This document shows positions 16,671 to 25,320 of a stretch of DNA of 64,000 nt, in pieces. The DNA is from JALYOC01 sp036675345 (lineage in GTDB: Bacteria; Myxococcota; Myxococcia; Myxococcales; Myxococcaceae): assembly GCA_036675345.1 (NCBI GenBank), contig JAKFFE010000026.1:62001-126000 (forward strand). Direction: 5' to 3'. The position numbers were made by a program, and so were the translations under genes. The notes beneath the pieces were generated by a model. That model did not search any database. It was given only the letters and a program-made list of their open reading frames with translations, and was not told the DNA's origin. How positions within the stretch are numbered: the first letter of the stretch is position 1; each line of letters starts with the position of its first letter.

Positions 16671-18503
16671 CTAGGGAGTGGCGTGCAGGTCCAGGGTGGC
16701 CGCCGCCGCGCAGCCGGCATCGTCCACCAGGGTGATCCGTCCCGCCGCGGGCGCCACCAGGGGCCGGCCCTTCTGGGTCAGGTGCTCCACCAGCGCGTCG
16801 CGGAAGCCCACCGTGCGGGCCTCGCCCAGGTCCACCCGCGCTGCGGGCAGGGTGGAGATCAGTGGCTCCAGCCCATCGCCCCCCCGGGCCATGAAGTCCG
16901 GCATCACCACCCGGTAGTGTCGCTTGGCGGAGATCGGCTTCCCGTTCGCCAGGGTGGCGGACCGGAGACGGCCGTCGCCGGGACACCGGGAGAGGGTCAG
17001 CCGCAGCCCCGACTGCTGGAACACGCCCTTTCCTGCCCCGTAGGCCACCTTGAGCAACCGCTGCAGCTCCTCTCCGGTGAGGGTGAGGGTGGAGATGGTG
17101 TTGTCAAAGGGGATCACCTCGTAGAAGTCGCCGTAGCGGACCTCGCCGGGGCGCAGATCCGCGCGCAACCCGCCGCTGTTGAGCAGCGCGACATCCGCGT
17201 GCTCCCGTTCCCGAAGCGCGTCCGCCAGCAGCGATCCCAGCGCGCTCTCCGACTCGTAGCGCCGCCCCAGAAGCTGCGGGTTGGTCACCCCCAGCGGGCG
17301 ACGCTGCAGCTTCTCCACCTCGGCCAGGGCAGGGGCGATCGCCTCGATGATCGCCGGGTCTGCCACCACCGGCTGGCCCCGGAACCGCGCCGGTTCCATG
17401 CGGGGGGCCTGCGCCTTGGCCAGCTGCTTGAGATCGCAGCTTTGCAGGGTGGCCTCCACCTGCTCGCAGATCGGGATCGCCGCCTGAATCATGGTCCTCG
17501 ACGGGATCACCTTGCGGGTGACCGGATCCACCCACAGGTCGATCAGCCCGAAGGACTTCCCCATCCCCGCGCTCTCGATCACCGGCATCCCGTTGACCAG
17601 GTGCCCGAGCACCGCGTGGGTGTGTCCGGCCACCACCGCGTCCAGGGTCCCCGCCGGCAGTCCTTGCAGCAACTGGAAGATCTCCGAGGACGGATCGCAG
17701 CTGGACAGGTCCCGCGGATCGGTCAGCTGTTCGCACTTCCCGCCGGCGTGGGCGATCCCCACCACCACCTCCGCGCCTTCGGCACGCAGCCGCGCGATCG
17801 CCTTCTCGGTCTCGGGGATCAGCGCCCCAAAGCGCAGGCTGGCCACGTTCACCGGGTTGGTGACCATCGGGGTGGTGGGGGTGATCAGCCCCACCAGGCC
17901 GACCTTGATCCCGCGCAGGGTGAGCAGCACCGTCCCTGCGTTTCCCAGCCAGTCCGGGCGCTGGCCGGTGGACGCCTGGTAGACATTGGAGGCCAGGATC
18001 GGAAACCGGGCCTGGGCCAGCCGGGCCCGCAGCGCGCCGAACGGATCCATCCCCGGCTCCACCGCCACCGGGGAGGGCCCCACCGGGCCGTAGTCGAACT
18101 CGTGGTTCCCCAGCGCTCCTGCCGAGTAGCCCAGCAGGTTCATCGCGGCGATCACCACCTCCCCTTCGGAGAGGTTGGAGACCAGGGTGCCCTGGAAGAT
18201 GTCGCCCGCGTCCAGCAGCAGCACCCCGCCGGGGTTCTCCTCCCGGAGGATGCGGACGTAGCCGGCCAGCGCAGCCAGGCCTCCCTCGCTGGCGGTGGAC
18301 CCGTCGGCCAGGGTCGCGGTGCGCGGGGCCACCCAGCCGTGCAGGTCATTGGTGGCGGCCACCGTGAGGCGGAGAGGCTCGGCCGGCTGCACCGGACCAA
18401 CGGTGGCGGCCTGAGGGGGCGGAGCGGTGGCCACCGGGGTACTGCAGGCGGGGATCAACCCCACCAGGGCGGCGTACAGGACAGTCCGGAGCGGAAACCT
18501 CAT
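16671..18503 (-). CDS. 5'-nucleotidase / UshA-like metallophosphoesterase lipoprotein
   Basis: This 610-residue enzyme has a lipoprotein signal (MRFPLRTVLYAALVGLIPAC). The N-terminal calcineurin-type dimetal domain shows ATNDLHGW, LLDAGDIFQG, GNHEFDYG, GIAHAGG and VAGHTHAVLG. The C-terminal 5'-nucleotidase substrate domain shows LLNSGGLRADLRPG and IPFDNTISTLTL. Members hydrolyse nucleoside 5'-phosphates or UDP-sugars in the periplasm for scavenging. Both domains look complete. The start at 18503 puts the signal peptide at the N-terminus. The exact substrate cannot be told from sequence. Confidence 0.92.
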   Translation of the reverse strand: MRFPLRTVLYAALVGLIPACSTPVATAPPPQAATVGPVQPAEPLRLTVAATNDLHGWVAPRTATLADGSTASEGGLAALAGYVRILREENPGGVLLLDAGDIFQGTLVSNLSEGEVVIAAMNLLGYSAGALGNHEFDYGPVGPSPVAVEPGMDPFGALRARLAQARFPILASNVYQASTGQRPDWLGNAGTVLLTLRGIKVGLVGLITPTTPMVTNPVNVASLRFGALIPETEKAIARLRAEGAEVVVGIAHAGGKCEQLTDPRDLSSCDPSSEIFQLLQGLPAGTLDAVVAGHTHAVLGHLVNGMPVIESAGMGKSFGLIDLWVDPVTRKVIPSRTMIQAAIPICEQVEATLQSCDLKQLAKAQAPRMEPARFRGQPVVADPAIIEAIAPALAEVEKLQRRPLGVTNPQLLGRRYESESALGSLLADALREREHADVALLNSGGLRADLRPGEVRYGDFYEVIPFDNTISTLTLTGEELQRLLKVAYGAGKGVFQQSGLRLTLSRCPGDGRLRSATLANGKPISAKRHYRVVMPDFMARGGDGLEPLISTLPAARVDLGEARTVGFRDALVEHLTQKGRPLVAPAAGRITLVDDAGCAAAATLDLHATP

Positions 18504-18628
18504 CTGTTCCTGGTTATCGCTGTAACTCGCGCATGGCCGCAAGGGTGCGGTAGATCGGCGCCCCCAGGTTCGGGCAGGCGGTCAAGCAGGCATCGGGACG
18601 CGAGAGCGTCCGGGAGGGCTGGAGAGTC

Positions 18629-19546
18629 GTGAGGATCCTGGTGACCGGTGCCGATGGGTTCGTGGGCAGGCACCTGTGTGCCTCGCTCCGCGCCGCCGGC
18701 GATGAGGTCCTCCCGGCCAGCGGCCCCCACCGCTCCCGCACGCCGGAGGGACTGACGCTGGAGATCACCGACCTGCAAAGCGTGCGGAACCTCGTCGAGG
18801 AGACCCGTCCGGAAGCGGTGATCCACCTGGCGGGGGTCAGCTCGGTGGCGCAGAGCCACCAGCACCCGCAGCGGGCCTTCACAGTCAATGTCCTGGGTGG
18901 GGTAAATCTCCTGACCGCGGTCCGCGACCTGGCGCCCCGGGCGCGGGTGCTGCTGATCGGTTCGGGCGAGGTCTACGGCCCGGTGGCGCCCGGGCTGCGG
19001 GCGTTCGAGGAGTACCCGCTGATCCCCACCAGCCCGTATGCCGCCTCCAAGATCGGCGCGGAGATGGCCGGGCTGCAGTTCTTCCGCAGCTATGGGCTGG
19101 AGGTGCTCTCCGCCCGGCCCTTCAACCACCTGGGCGCGGGACAGGATCCAGGCTTCGTGGTGCCCTCCTTTGCCTCGCAACTGCAGGCGATCAAGCGCGG
19201 GGCGCAGCCTCCGGTGCTCAAGGTGGGCAACCTGGAGCCGGTCCGCGACTTCTCGCATGTGCTGGACGTGGTGGACGCGTACCGGCTGCTGCTGGAGAAG
19301 GGCCAGCCGGGCGGCGTGTACAACGTCTGCAGCGGCGAAGGACGGACCATCCGCTCGCTGGTGGAGCAGCTCTCCGAGCTGGCAGGGGTGGAGGTGGAGC
19401 TGCAGGTGGACCCGGCGCGCTTCCGGCCTTCGGATGTGCCGTACCTGGTCGGCGATTCGCTGCGGCTGGATCGGCTGGGGTGGCGGAGACAGCGGACGGT
19501 TCGGCAGGCCCTGGGGGACGTGCTCCGGGAGTTCGAACTGCAATGA
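18629..19546 (+). CDS. rmd: GDP-6-deoxy-D-mannose reductase-like NAD-dependent epimerase/dehydratase
   Basis: This 305-residue extended SDR has the NAD-binding start RILVTGADGFVGRHL, the catalytic pattern SGEVYG with YAASK, and the family stretch FNHLGAGQDPGFVVPSFASQ typical of Rmd-type reductases. Rmd reduces GDP-4-keto-6-deoxy-D-mannose to GDP-D-rhamnose. The dehydratase Gmd that makes this substrate is encoded in the same locus at 28569-29540, which supports the assignment. The GTG at 18629 follows a GGAG. The stop overlaps the next start (ATGA), so it begins a three-gene coupled operon. A GDP-fucose or GDP-talose reductase is an alternative. Confidence 0.85.
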   Translation: MRILVTGADGFVGRHLCASLRAAGDEVLPASGPHRSRTPEGLTLEITDLQSVRNLVEETRPEAVIHLAGVSSVAQSHQHPQRAFTVNVLGGVNLLTAVRDLAPRARVLLIGSGEVYGPVAPGLRAFEEYPLIPTSPYAASKIGAEMAGLQFFRSYGLEVLSARPFNHLGAGQDPGFVVPSFASQLQAIKRGAQPPVLKVGNLEPVRDFSHVLDVVDAYRLLLEKGQPGGVYNVCSGEGRTIRSLVEQLSELAGVEVELQVDPARFRPSDVPYLVGDSLRLDRLGWRRQRTVRQALGDVLREFELQ

Positions 19547-20853
19547 GCGGCTACAGCTCCTGGGGCCGCTATCCCGCCCTCCCCCCGGACTCGCAGCGGA
19601 TCCTGCCGCTGCCCTGGCGGACCAGCCCGCTGCCGGCGACGTCCGGCCCGCTGCTCCCCTATGGAGAGGGCCGCAGCTACGGAGACAGTTGCCTCAACGA
19701 GGGCGGGACCCTGATCCCCACCCGGAGCCTGGATCGCTTCATGGCCTTCGACGCCGGCACCGGGGTGCTGACCTGCGAGGCCGGGGTCCGGCTGGATGAG
19801 ATCTTGCGACTGGTCGCCGCCAAGGGCTGGTTCCTCCCGGTCACTCCTGGCACCCAGTTCGTGACCGTGGGCGGGGCGATCGCCAATGACGTTCACGGCA
19901 AGAACCACCACGCGATGGGGACCTTCGGCCGACACGTGCGGCGGCTGGAACTTCTGCGCTCCGACGGCAGTCGCCGGGTGTGCAGCCCCACCGAGCACCC
20001 CGACTACTACGGCGCCACCATCGGGGGACTGGGCCTGACCGGGGTGATCCTGTGGGCCGAGCTGCAGCTGTTGCGGATGCACAACCCGTTCATCCTCCAG
20101 GAGGCGTTGCCGCTGGAGAACCTGGACACCTTTTTCGCGGTCAACCGCGAGTCGGAGCGGGACTTCCACTACACCGTGGCCTGGGTGGACTGCCTCCAGC
20201 GGGGGAAGCGGCTGGGGCGCGGGGTCTACTACCGGGGCAACCACGCTCCGCCGAAGGAGTCGCTGCCACGGGTCGCGCCGCGGACTCCGCTGGCCGTGCC
20301 CTTCGAGCTGCCCGGCTTCACCCTCAACCGGCTGACGGTGGGCGCGTTCAACTGGCTCTACCGGTGGATGAACCTGCGCGGGCCGGCGGAGAAGCTGGTC
20401 CACTACCAGCGCTTCTTCTACCCGCTGGATTCGATCCGCGCCTGGAACCGGATCTACGGGCGGCAGGGTCTGCTGCAGTTCCAGTGCGTGGTGCCGGAGG
20501 TGGCGGGTGGCGGGGCGATGGTGGAGATCCTGGACCGCATCGCCCACAGCCACCAGGCCAGCTTCCTGGCGGTGCTCAAGACGTTCGGGGATCTGCCCAG
20601 CCCCGGCTGGATGTCCTTCCCCCGTCCGGGGGTGACCCTGGCCCTGGACTTCCCCAACCGCGGAGAGCGCACCCGGGAGCTGTTCGCCCAGCTGGAAGCG
20701 GTCACCCTGGCGGCGGGGGGCGCGCTGTACCCGGCCAAGGATGCCTTGATGAGCGCCCAGAGCTTTGCCGCGTGCTATCCCGCGCTGGAGCGGTTCCGCG
20801 CCTATGTGGATCCGGCCTTCTCCTCCTCTTTCTGGCGGCGAGTCACCTCATGA
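19543..20853 (+). CDS. DprE1-like FAD-dependent oxidoreductase
   Basis: The 436-residue protein is a VAO/FAD-type oxidase resembling decaprenylphosphoryl-beta-D-ribose 2-oxidase. Features are the N-terminal SGYSSWGRYP, the FAD-binding region PYGEGRSYGDSC, PGTQFVTVGGAIANDVHGKN with the FAD-anchoring His, and a C-terminal substrate cap (LALDFPNRGERTRELFAQLE). In mycobacteria DprE1 oxidises C2' of the lipid-linked ribose in the first step of epimerisation to arabinose. The start at 19543 overlaps the previous stop (ATGA). The next gene is the matching reductase. The lipid-ribose substrate is inferred from the family. Confidence 0.88.
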   Translation: MSGYSSWGRYPALPPDSQRILPLPWRTSPLPATSGPLLPYGEGRSYGDSCLNEGGTLIPTRSLDRFMAFDAGTGVLTCEAGVRLDEILRLVAAKGWFLPVTPGTQFVTVGGAIANDVHGKNHHAMGTFGRHVRRLELLRSDGSRRVCSPTEHPDYYGATIGGLGLTGVILWAELQLLRMHNPFILQEALPLENLDTFFAVNRESERDFHYTVAWVDCLQRGKRLGRGVYYRGNHAPPKESLPRVAPRTPLAVPFELPGFTLNRLTVGAFNWLYRWMNLRGPAEKLVHYQRFFYPLDSIRAWNRIYGRQGLLQFQCVVPEVAGGGAMVEILDRIAHSHQASFLAVLKTFGDLPSPGWMSFPRPGVTLALDFPNRGERTRELFAQLEAVTLAAGGALYPAKDALMSAQSFAACYPALERFRAYVDPAFSSSFWRRVTS

Positions 20854-21587
20854 AGCGAGTCCTCGTCCTCGGCGCCACCAGCGCCATTGCGCAGGCCACC
20901 TGCCGCCTGCTGGTCTCCCGCGGGGCCGCGCTGTTCCTGGTGGCCCGCAACCAGAAGAACCTGGAGGCGGTGGCCGCGGACCTGCGGGTGCGTGGCGCGG
21001 CGCAGGTGGAGATCGCCGCCGCGGACCTGGACGACCTGGCCGCCCACTCCGACCTGGTGGCGCGCGCGGAGGCCGCCCTGGGCGGGCTGGACGCGGCGGT
21101 GCTGGCGCACGGGGTCCTGGGCAACCAGGCCGAGGCCCAGCGGGACTGGGCGGCCGCGCAGGCGGTGTTCACCACCAACCTGCTCTCGCCGATCTCGCTG
21201 CTCACCCACCTGGCCAACCGCTTCGAGGCCCAGAAGCACGGGGTGCTGGTGGTGATCTCCAGCGTGGCCGGGGATCGCGGCCGGCAGAGCAACTACGTGT
21301 ACGGGGCGTCCAAGGGCGGACTCAACGTGTTCCTGCAGGGGCTGCGCAACCGCCTCTACAAGAGCAACGTGGCGGTGGTGACAGTCAAGCCGGGCTTCGT
21401 GGACAGCCCGATGACCGCCCACCTCCCCAAGAACAAGCTGTTCGCCTCCCCGGAGCAGGTGGCCCAGGTGATCGTCCGCGCCGCTCACCGCCGCCGGAAC
21501 CAGGTCTACGCCCCGGGGTTCTGGGGGGGGATCATGCTGATCATCCGCGCCATCCCGGAGGGGATCTTCAAGCGGCTGTCGCTGTAG
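20850..21587 (+). CDS. DprE2-like short-chain dehydrogenase
   Basis: This 245-residue classical SDR has the cofactor motif VLVLGATSAIAQATC, the catalytic SSVAGDRGRQSNYVYGASKG (Ser, Tyr, Lys), and the C-terminal hydrophobic segment FWGGIMLIIRAIPEGIFKRL. These are features of DprE2, which reduces the 2-keto intermediate made by DprE1 to the arabino epimer. The ATG at 20850 overlaps the stop of the oxidase gene (ATGA), so equimolar production of the pair is expected. It ends one base before the convergent glycosyltransferase. Alternative lipid-linked pentose or hexose substrates are possible. Confidence 0.87.
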   Translation: MKRVLVLGATSAIAQATCRLLVSRGAALFLVARNQKNLEAVAADLRVRGAAQVEIAAADLDDLAAHSDLVARAEAALGGLDAAVLAHGVLGNQAEAQRDWAAAQAVFTTNLLSPISLLTHLANRFEAQKHGVLVVISSVAGDRGRQSNYVYGASKGGLNVFLQGLRNRLYKSNVAVVTVKPGFVDSPMTAHLPKNKLFASPEQVAQVIVRAAHRRRNQVYAPGFWGGIMLIIRAIPEGIFKRLSL

Positions 21588-21588
21588 C

Positions 21589-22695
21589 TCAGCGGCCGGA
21601 GAGGGCCGACCGGTAGACGGAGAGAGTCTGCTCGGCGGTCCGCTTCCAGGAGAACCCGGCGGCGTGCGCCTTGCCCTTCGCGCTCCAGTGGGCGCTCCGC
21701 TCCGGAGAGTCGAGGAGCTGGGTGATCTCGTTGGCCAGCCCCACCGGATCGTCCGGGCGGACCACAATCGCCCCGCCCCCGCACACCTCCGGAAGGGAGC
21801 CCCCGGTGGAGACGATGGTGGGGATCCCCAGCCGCATCGCCTCCAGGGGAGGAAGCCCGAACCCCTCGTAGAGGGAGGGGAAGACGAACACCGAGGCCCG
21901 GCGCATCAGCTCGTAGAACACCTCGGTGGACTGATAGCCCAACGGCCGGATGTCGAAGCCCTCCGCCCGGAGGGTGGCAATCCGCTTCTCCAGCGGCCCC
22001 GCGCCGAACCATCGCTGCCCCGCCAGGACCAGGGTGACCGGCCGGCCCGCGGCGCGCAGCCGCTCACAGCCCTGCAGCACCAGCTCGATGTTCTTCCGGG
22101 CATCCAACGCGCCCGCATAGAGCACGAAGGACTTTGGCAGGCCGAGCGCGGCGAGATAGGCCAGCCCGGCGGAGTCCGGACGGGCGATCTGATCGACGTG
22201 ATCCACGCCCAGGTGTACCGACACCACCCGTTCCGGCTCCACCTCGAACCGCGCCAGCAGATCCTCCCGGGTACGGGTGCTGACACAGATCACCCGGTCC
22301 GCCACCCGCAGGCTGCGGGACAGCCAGAGGCGGAACTGCCAGCGGAACGAGCGCGACACCGTCTCCGGAAGCAGGTCCGGGATCAGGTCGTGGACGGTCA
22401 ACACCAGCGCCTTGCCCGGGACCCGGGTCAGCGGCAGGTTGAAGTTGGAGACCGCGTGGTACAGCGGCTGGGGAAGCCCCGTCAGCAGCCGGGGCAGTGG
22501 CCCCAGGGTGAACAGGCTCCGGGAGATCTTCCCCCGCGGCAGCTGTCCGGAGTGGCGGGCGCCGACCCGGGTCACCTCCACCCCCAGCTCCTCCAGGCCC
22601 TTCGCCAGCCAGCGGGTGTAGAGGCCGATCCCGGTGGTGGGCTCGTCCCACAGGGACGCGTCCAGGGCGATCGCTTCCGGCGAGGGTCCGGACAC
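21589..22695 (-). CDS. glycosyltransferase family 4
   Basis: The 368-residue GT-B enzyme shows the GT4 pattern: an N-domain with GIGLYTRWLAKGLEELGVEV, VLTVHDLIPDLLPE and RVICVSTRTREDLLARF, and the C-domain with LYAGALDARKNIELVLQGC, FVFPSLYEGFGLPPLEAMRL and the EX7E region ending near GIPTIVS. It transfers a nucleotide-sugar residue with retention, probably to the growing polysaccharide on the cytoplasmic face. A GTG at 22695 with TAGGAGG upstream is the start; a longer frame overlaps wzt. It is the last gene of the long minus-strand operon. Confidence 0.92.
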   Translation of the reverse strand: MSGPSPEAIALDASLWDEPTTGIGLYTRWLAKGLEELGVEVTRVGARHSGQLPRGKISRSLFTLGPLPRLLTGLPQPLYHAVSNFNLPLTRVPGKALVLTVHDLIPDLLPETVSRSFRWQFRLWLSRSLRVADRVICVSTRTREDLLARFEVEPERVVSVHLGVDHVDQIARPDSAGLAYLAALGLPKSFVLYAGALDARKNIELVLQGCERLRAAGRPVTLVLAGQRWFGAGPLEKRIATLRAEGFDIRPLGYQSTEVFYELMRRASVFVFPSLYEGFGLPPLEAMRLGIPTIVSTGGSLPEVCGGGAIVVRPDDPVGLANEITQLLDSPERSAHWSAKGKAHAAGFSWKRTAEQTLSVYRSALSGR

Positions 22696-22703
22696 GCGGC
22701 CTC

Positions 22704-23999
22704 CTACGCTTGGCCCGGCTGGAAGGCCCAGGCGTGGGGAGGCCGGACGATCCCCTTGTCCCCGATGCGGGACTGGACCGTGAAGCCGTACAGCCCGGAG
22801 TGGTAGTCGTACTCGTGGCCGCCCCGGGCCTGAAGGCTCACGTCCAGCAGATAGGAGCCGGCCACCAGGCCCAGCCGGGAGATGGAGAAGCGCACCGTGC
22901 CGCTGCGGGGCAGGGGCCTGGGCACCGCCACCTCTTCGGTGAAGGTGCTGGTCTCGTAGACCCGCTCCCCGGCAGCCGACCGCAGCTTGAGCAGGAAGCC
23001 CACGTCCTCCAGCTCCTCCTTGGCGGCGAAACCGATCTCCACCACCAGGGGCGCCTCGCTGTCGTAGGTCCCGACCTCCGTCCCCTGGTCGTTGCACAGC
23101 CGGACCGAGGTGAGCTCCGCCCGGAAGTCACCCCACCGCTGGCCGCTCCCCACCTGGGGACCGAAGCTGGGCCGGGCGGGCCCCTGCAGGTCCGGCAGCG
23201 CCACCCCGGGGGCGGAGAGGGCGGACTGCTCTCCCGCCTCCTGCTGCGTCTCCGCCAGCGCCACCGCCTTCTTGTAGGCCTGGACCACGTGGTGCGGATC
23301 GCCCTGCTGCCGGACCCGGCCGCCGTCAATCCAGATCGCCAGATCACACCAGCTCTGCAGGGTGACCAGATCGTGGGTCACCAACAGGAGGGTCTTCCCG
23401 CGCGCCCGGAACTCCTCCATCTTGGCCTTGCTCTTGCGGGTGAAGTGCTCATCGCCCACGGCCAGGATCTCGTCGATGATCAGGATCTCCGGATCGACGT
23501 GCACCGCCACCGCGAACGCCAGCCGCATGAACATCCCGCTGGAGTAGGTGCGGACCGGCTCGTCCACGAAGTCCCCCAGCTCGCTGAACTCGATGATCTC
23601 CGGGGTGCGGCGCTCCACCTCCTCGCGCGACATCCCGAGGATGATCCCGTTGATCAGGATGTTCTCCCTCCCGGTGAAGTCGGGGTGGAACCCGGCGCCC
23701 AGGTCCAGCAGCGCCGAGATCCGGCCGTTCACCGTGATCGAACCCTCGGACGGCGAGTAGATCCCGGTCACCAGCTTGAGCAGGGTGCTCTTCCCGGAGC
23801 CGTTGCGGCCCACGATCCCCACCGTCTTCCCCTTGGGGACCACGAAGCTGATGTCGCGGAGGGCCTCGATGTAGCCCTCCTCCTTCTTCTGGCGCTTGCC
23901 CTTCAGCAGCCGCACCAGCTCACTCTTGAAGGAGGTGTACTCGCGCTTGGCGGACTTCTTGAAACGCTTGCTGAGGTGGGAGACGACGATCGCGTCCAT
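22704..23999 (-). CDS. wzt: polysaccharide ABC exporter ATPase Wzt with C-terminal carbohydrate-recognition domain
   Basis: The 431-residue protein has a complete ABC ATPase (Walker A GRNGSGKS at 64-71, signature YSSGM at 152-156, Walker B ILIIDE at 172-177, His of THD at 199). After a linker it has a ~160-residue beta-rich C-terminal domain of the Wzt_C type (WGDFRAELTSVRLCNDQGTE through GSYLLDVSLQARGG). This second domain is found in Wzt proteins that recognise a modified non-reducing end of a finished O-antigen chain, as in E. coli O8/O9a. It therefore implies a chain-terminating enzyme, for which 35218-37229 is a candidate. It follows wzm by 17 bp. Confidence 0.95.
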   Translation of the reverse strand: MDAIVVSHLSKRFKKSAKREYTSFKSELVRLLKGKRQKKEEGYIEALRDISFVVPKGKTVGIVGRNGSGKSTLLKLVTGIYSPSEGSITVNGRISALLDLGAGFHPDFTGRENILINGIILGMSREEVERRTPEIIEFSELGDFVDEPVRTYSSGMFMRLAFAVAVHVDPEILIIDEILAVGDEHFTRKSKAKMEEFRARGKTLLLVTHDLVTLQSWCDLAIWIDGGRVRQQGDPHHVVQAYKKAVALAETQQEAGEQSALSAPGVALPDLQGPARPSFGPQVGSGQRWGDFRAELTSVRLCNDQGTEVGTYDSEAPLVVEIGFAAKEELEDVGFLLKLRSAAGERVYETSTFTEEVAVPRPLPRSGTVRFSISRLGLVAGSYLLDVSLQARGGHEYDYHSGLYGFTVQSRIGDKGIVRPPHAWAFQPGQA

Positions 24000-24016
24000 G
24001 GGTTCGGTGCCGGAGG

Positions 24017-24796
24017 TCAGATGGCCTCGGCGAAGTCCTCACGGCGACTCTCGAAGATGGTGGCGGCCACCCACAGCAGCGCCAGGGAGAGGGTAAGGAC
24101 GATCCCCAGCGCCTGCAGATCCGGCAGCTGCTGCTCGTAGAAGATGGCGTGGTAGCCGGACACCAGCGCCGCCATCGGATTCAGCACCAGCACCCAGGTG
24201 CGGAACTCCTCCGGGATCGAGGAGAGCGGGTAGAGCACCGGGGTGAGAAAGAAGGCCAGCATCATCAAGCTGGCCACGATGTGCTGCAGGTCGCGGAAGG
24301 TGACGTTCAGCGCCGAGAGCAGGTAGGTGATGGAGAGGGTGAGGATCAGCTGCACGAAGGCGATCAGCGGGAACAGCAGCGCGTGCCAGCTGGGGATCAC
24401 CCCGAAGAAGCCACCCAGCGCCATCATCAGCGGCAACGCCAGCAGGTAGTTGACCAGGTTGGTGGTGACGATGGTGGCCGGCAGCACCTGCGCCGGAAAC
24501 CGGACCTTGGTCAGCAGATCTCGCCGGTCACTGATCGAGCTGGCGCCGGAGACCACCGAGGTGGAGAACCAGATCCAGGGCAGCAGTCCCACGAACATGA
24601 AGTAGGCGTAGTTGGGGACGCCGGAGCGCAGGTAGACCTGGAACACCGTCGCGTACACCAGCATGTGCAGGGTGGGGTTCAAGAAGGTCCACAGAAAGCC
24701 GAGGACCGAGCTCCGATAACGCGCCTGCAGCTCCCGCTGGGTGAGGCTCCAGAGCAGCAGCCGGTACTGATACAGCTCTCGCAAGTTCCGCAACAA
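24017..24796 (-). CDS. wzm: polysaccharide ABC exporter permease Wzm
   Basis: The ~259-residue ABC-2 type permease has six membrane helices and the family start LLRNLRELYQYRLLLWSLTQ with the amphipathic gate helix, then SVLGFLWTFLNPTLHMLVYA, the PG-loop region PNYAYFMFVGLLPWIWF and the end FYEQQLPDLQALG. It moves undecaprenyl-linked glycan across the inner membrane with Wzt. The start is a problem: no ATG or GTG fits, and the conserved N-terminus points to one of two adjacent TTG codons (24796 or 24793) without a good ribosome site. A seven-codon GTG...TAA frame (24831-24808) ends 11 bases upstream and might couple translation. Confidence 0.9.
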   Translation of the reverse strand: MLRNLRELYQYRLLLWSLTQRELQARYRSSVLGFLWTFLNPTLHMLVYATVFQVYLRSGVPNYAYFMFVGLLPWIWFSTSVVSGASSISDRRDLLTKVRFPAQVLPATIVTTNLVNYLLALPLMMALGGFFGVIPSWHALLFPLIAFVQLILTLSITYLLSALNVTFRDLQHIVASLMMLAFFLTPVLYPLSSIPEEFRTWVLVLNPMAALVSGYHAIFYEQQLPDLQALGIVLTLSLALLWVAATIFESRREDFAEAI

Positions 24797-24876
24797 GGCG
24801 GCCGTGATTAGCGCAAGGCGCCTGCACTCACAACCTTCCGCGTTTCCCCTTGCGCAGGAGCGGACCGGGGGGGTGA

Positions 24877-25320
24877 TTAGCGCTGCTTGGGAGTGCGTTT
24901 GTCGGCGGCGGCGGGAGCAACCCGGGGGGCCTGCTCGCTGCGCAGTTGCGCCACCTCCGCGCGCAAGCGCAGCACCTCGGCGGAGAGCTGGGCGTAGGCG
25001 TCCCGGGTGTGGCCGTTGAACAGCCGCTGACGGCCCAGGGTCTCGTTGATGAACACCTGGCAGCTGCGGCGGAAGGCCCACTTGGCCAACAGCACCGCGC
25101 GCCCCACCCCGCCCCGGTGGGTGGCCAGCGGCAGCGGCCGCGTCGGGTCCGCGTGCTCCTCCAGGGCGGCGAGGTTGAAGGAGATCGGATCCACCGGAGG
25201 CTCCACTCCGTCCGGGGCCCGCCCCGGACCGGGCTGCGGCAGTTCCCCTGCCTGACGCAGCCGGGTCTCGATCTTCTCCAGCAGCGCCTCTCCGTTGATC
25301 TCTTTGCCCAGCAGCTTCAT
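24877..25320 (-). CDS. hypothetical protein with C-terminal coiled coil, polysaccharide operon
   Basis: The 147-residue protein has an N-terminal helix (EALLEKIETRLRQAG), a middle part with VDPISFNLAALEEHADPTRP and RAVLLAKWAFRRSCQVFINETLGRQRLFN, and a short coiled coil (AQLSAEVLRLRAEVAQLRSE). I recognise no enzyme motif. The conserved middle resembles N-terminal extensions of methyltransferases from polysaccharide clusters, but the methyltransferase itself is missing. Its start overlaps the upstream glycosyltransferase stop (ATGA), so it is made with it and may be its partner. Confidence 0.75.
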   Translation of the reverse strand: MKLLGKEINGEALLEKIETRLRQAGELPQPGPGRAPDGVEPPVDPISFNLAALEEHADPTRPLPLATHRGGVGRAVLLAKWAFRRSCQVFINETLGRQRLFNGHTRDAYAQLSAEVLRLRAEVAQLRSEQAPRVAPAAADKRTPKQR

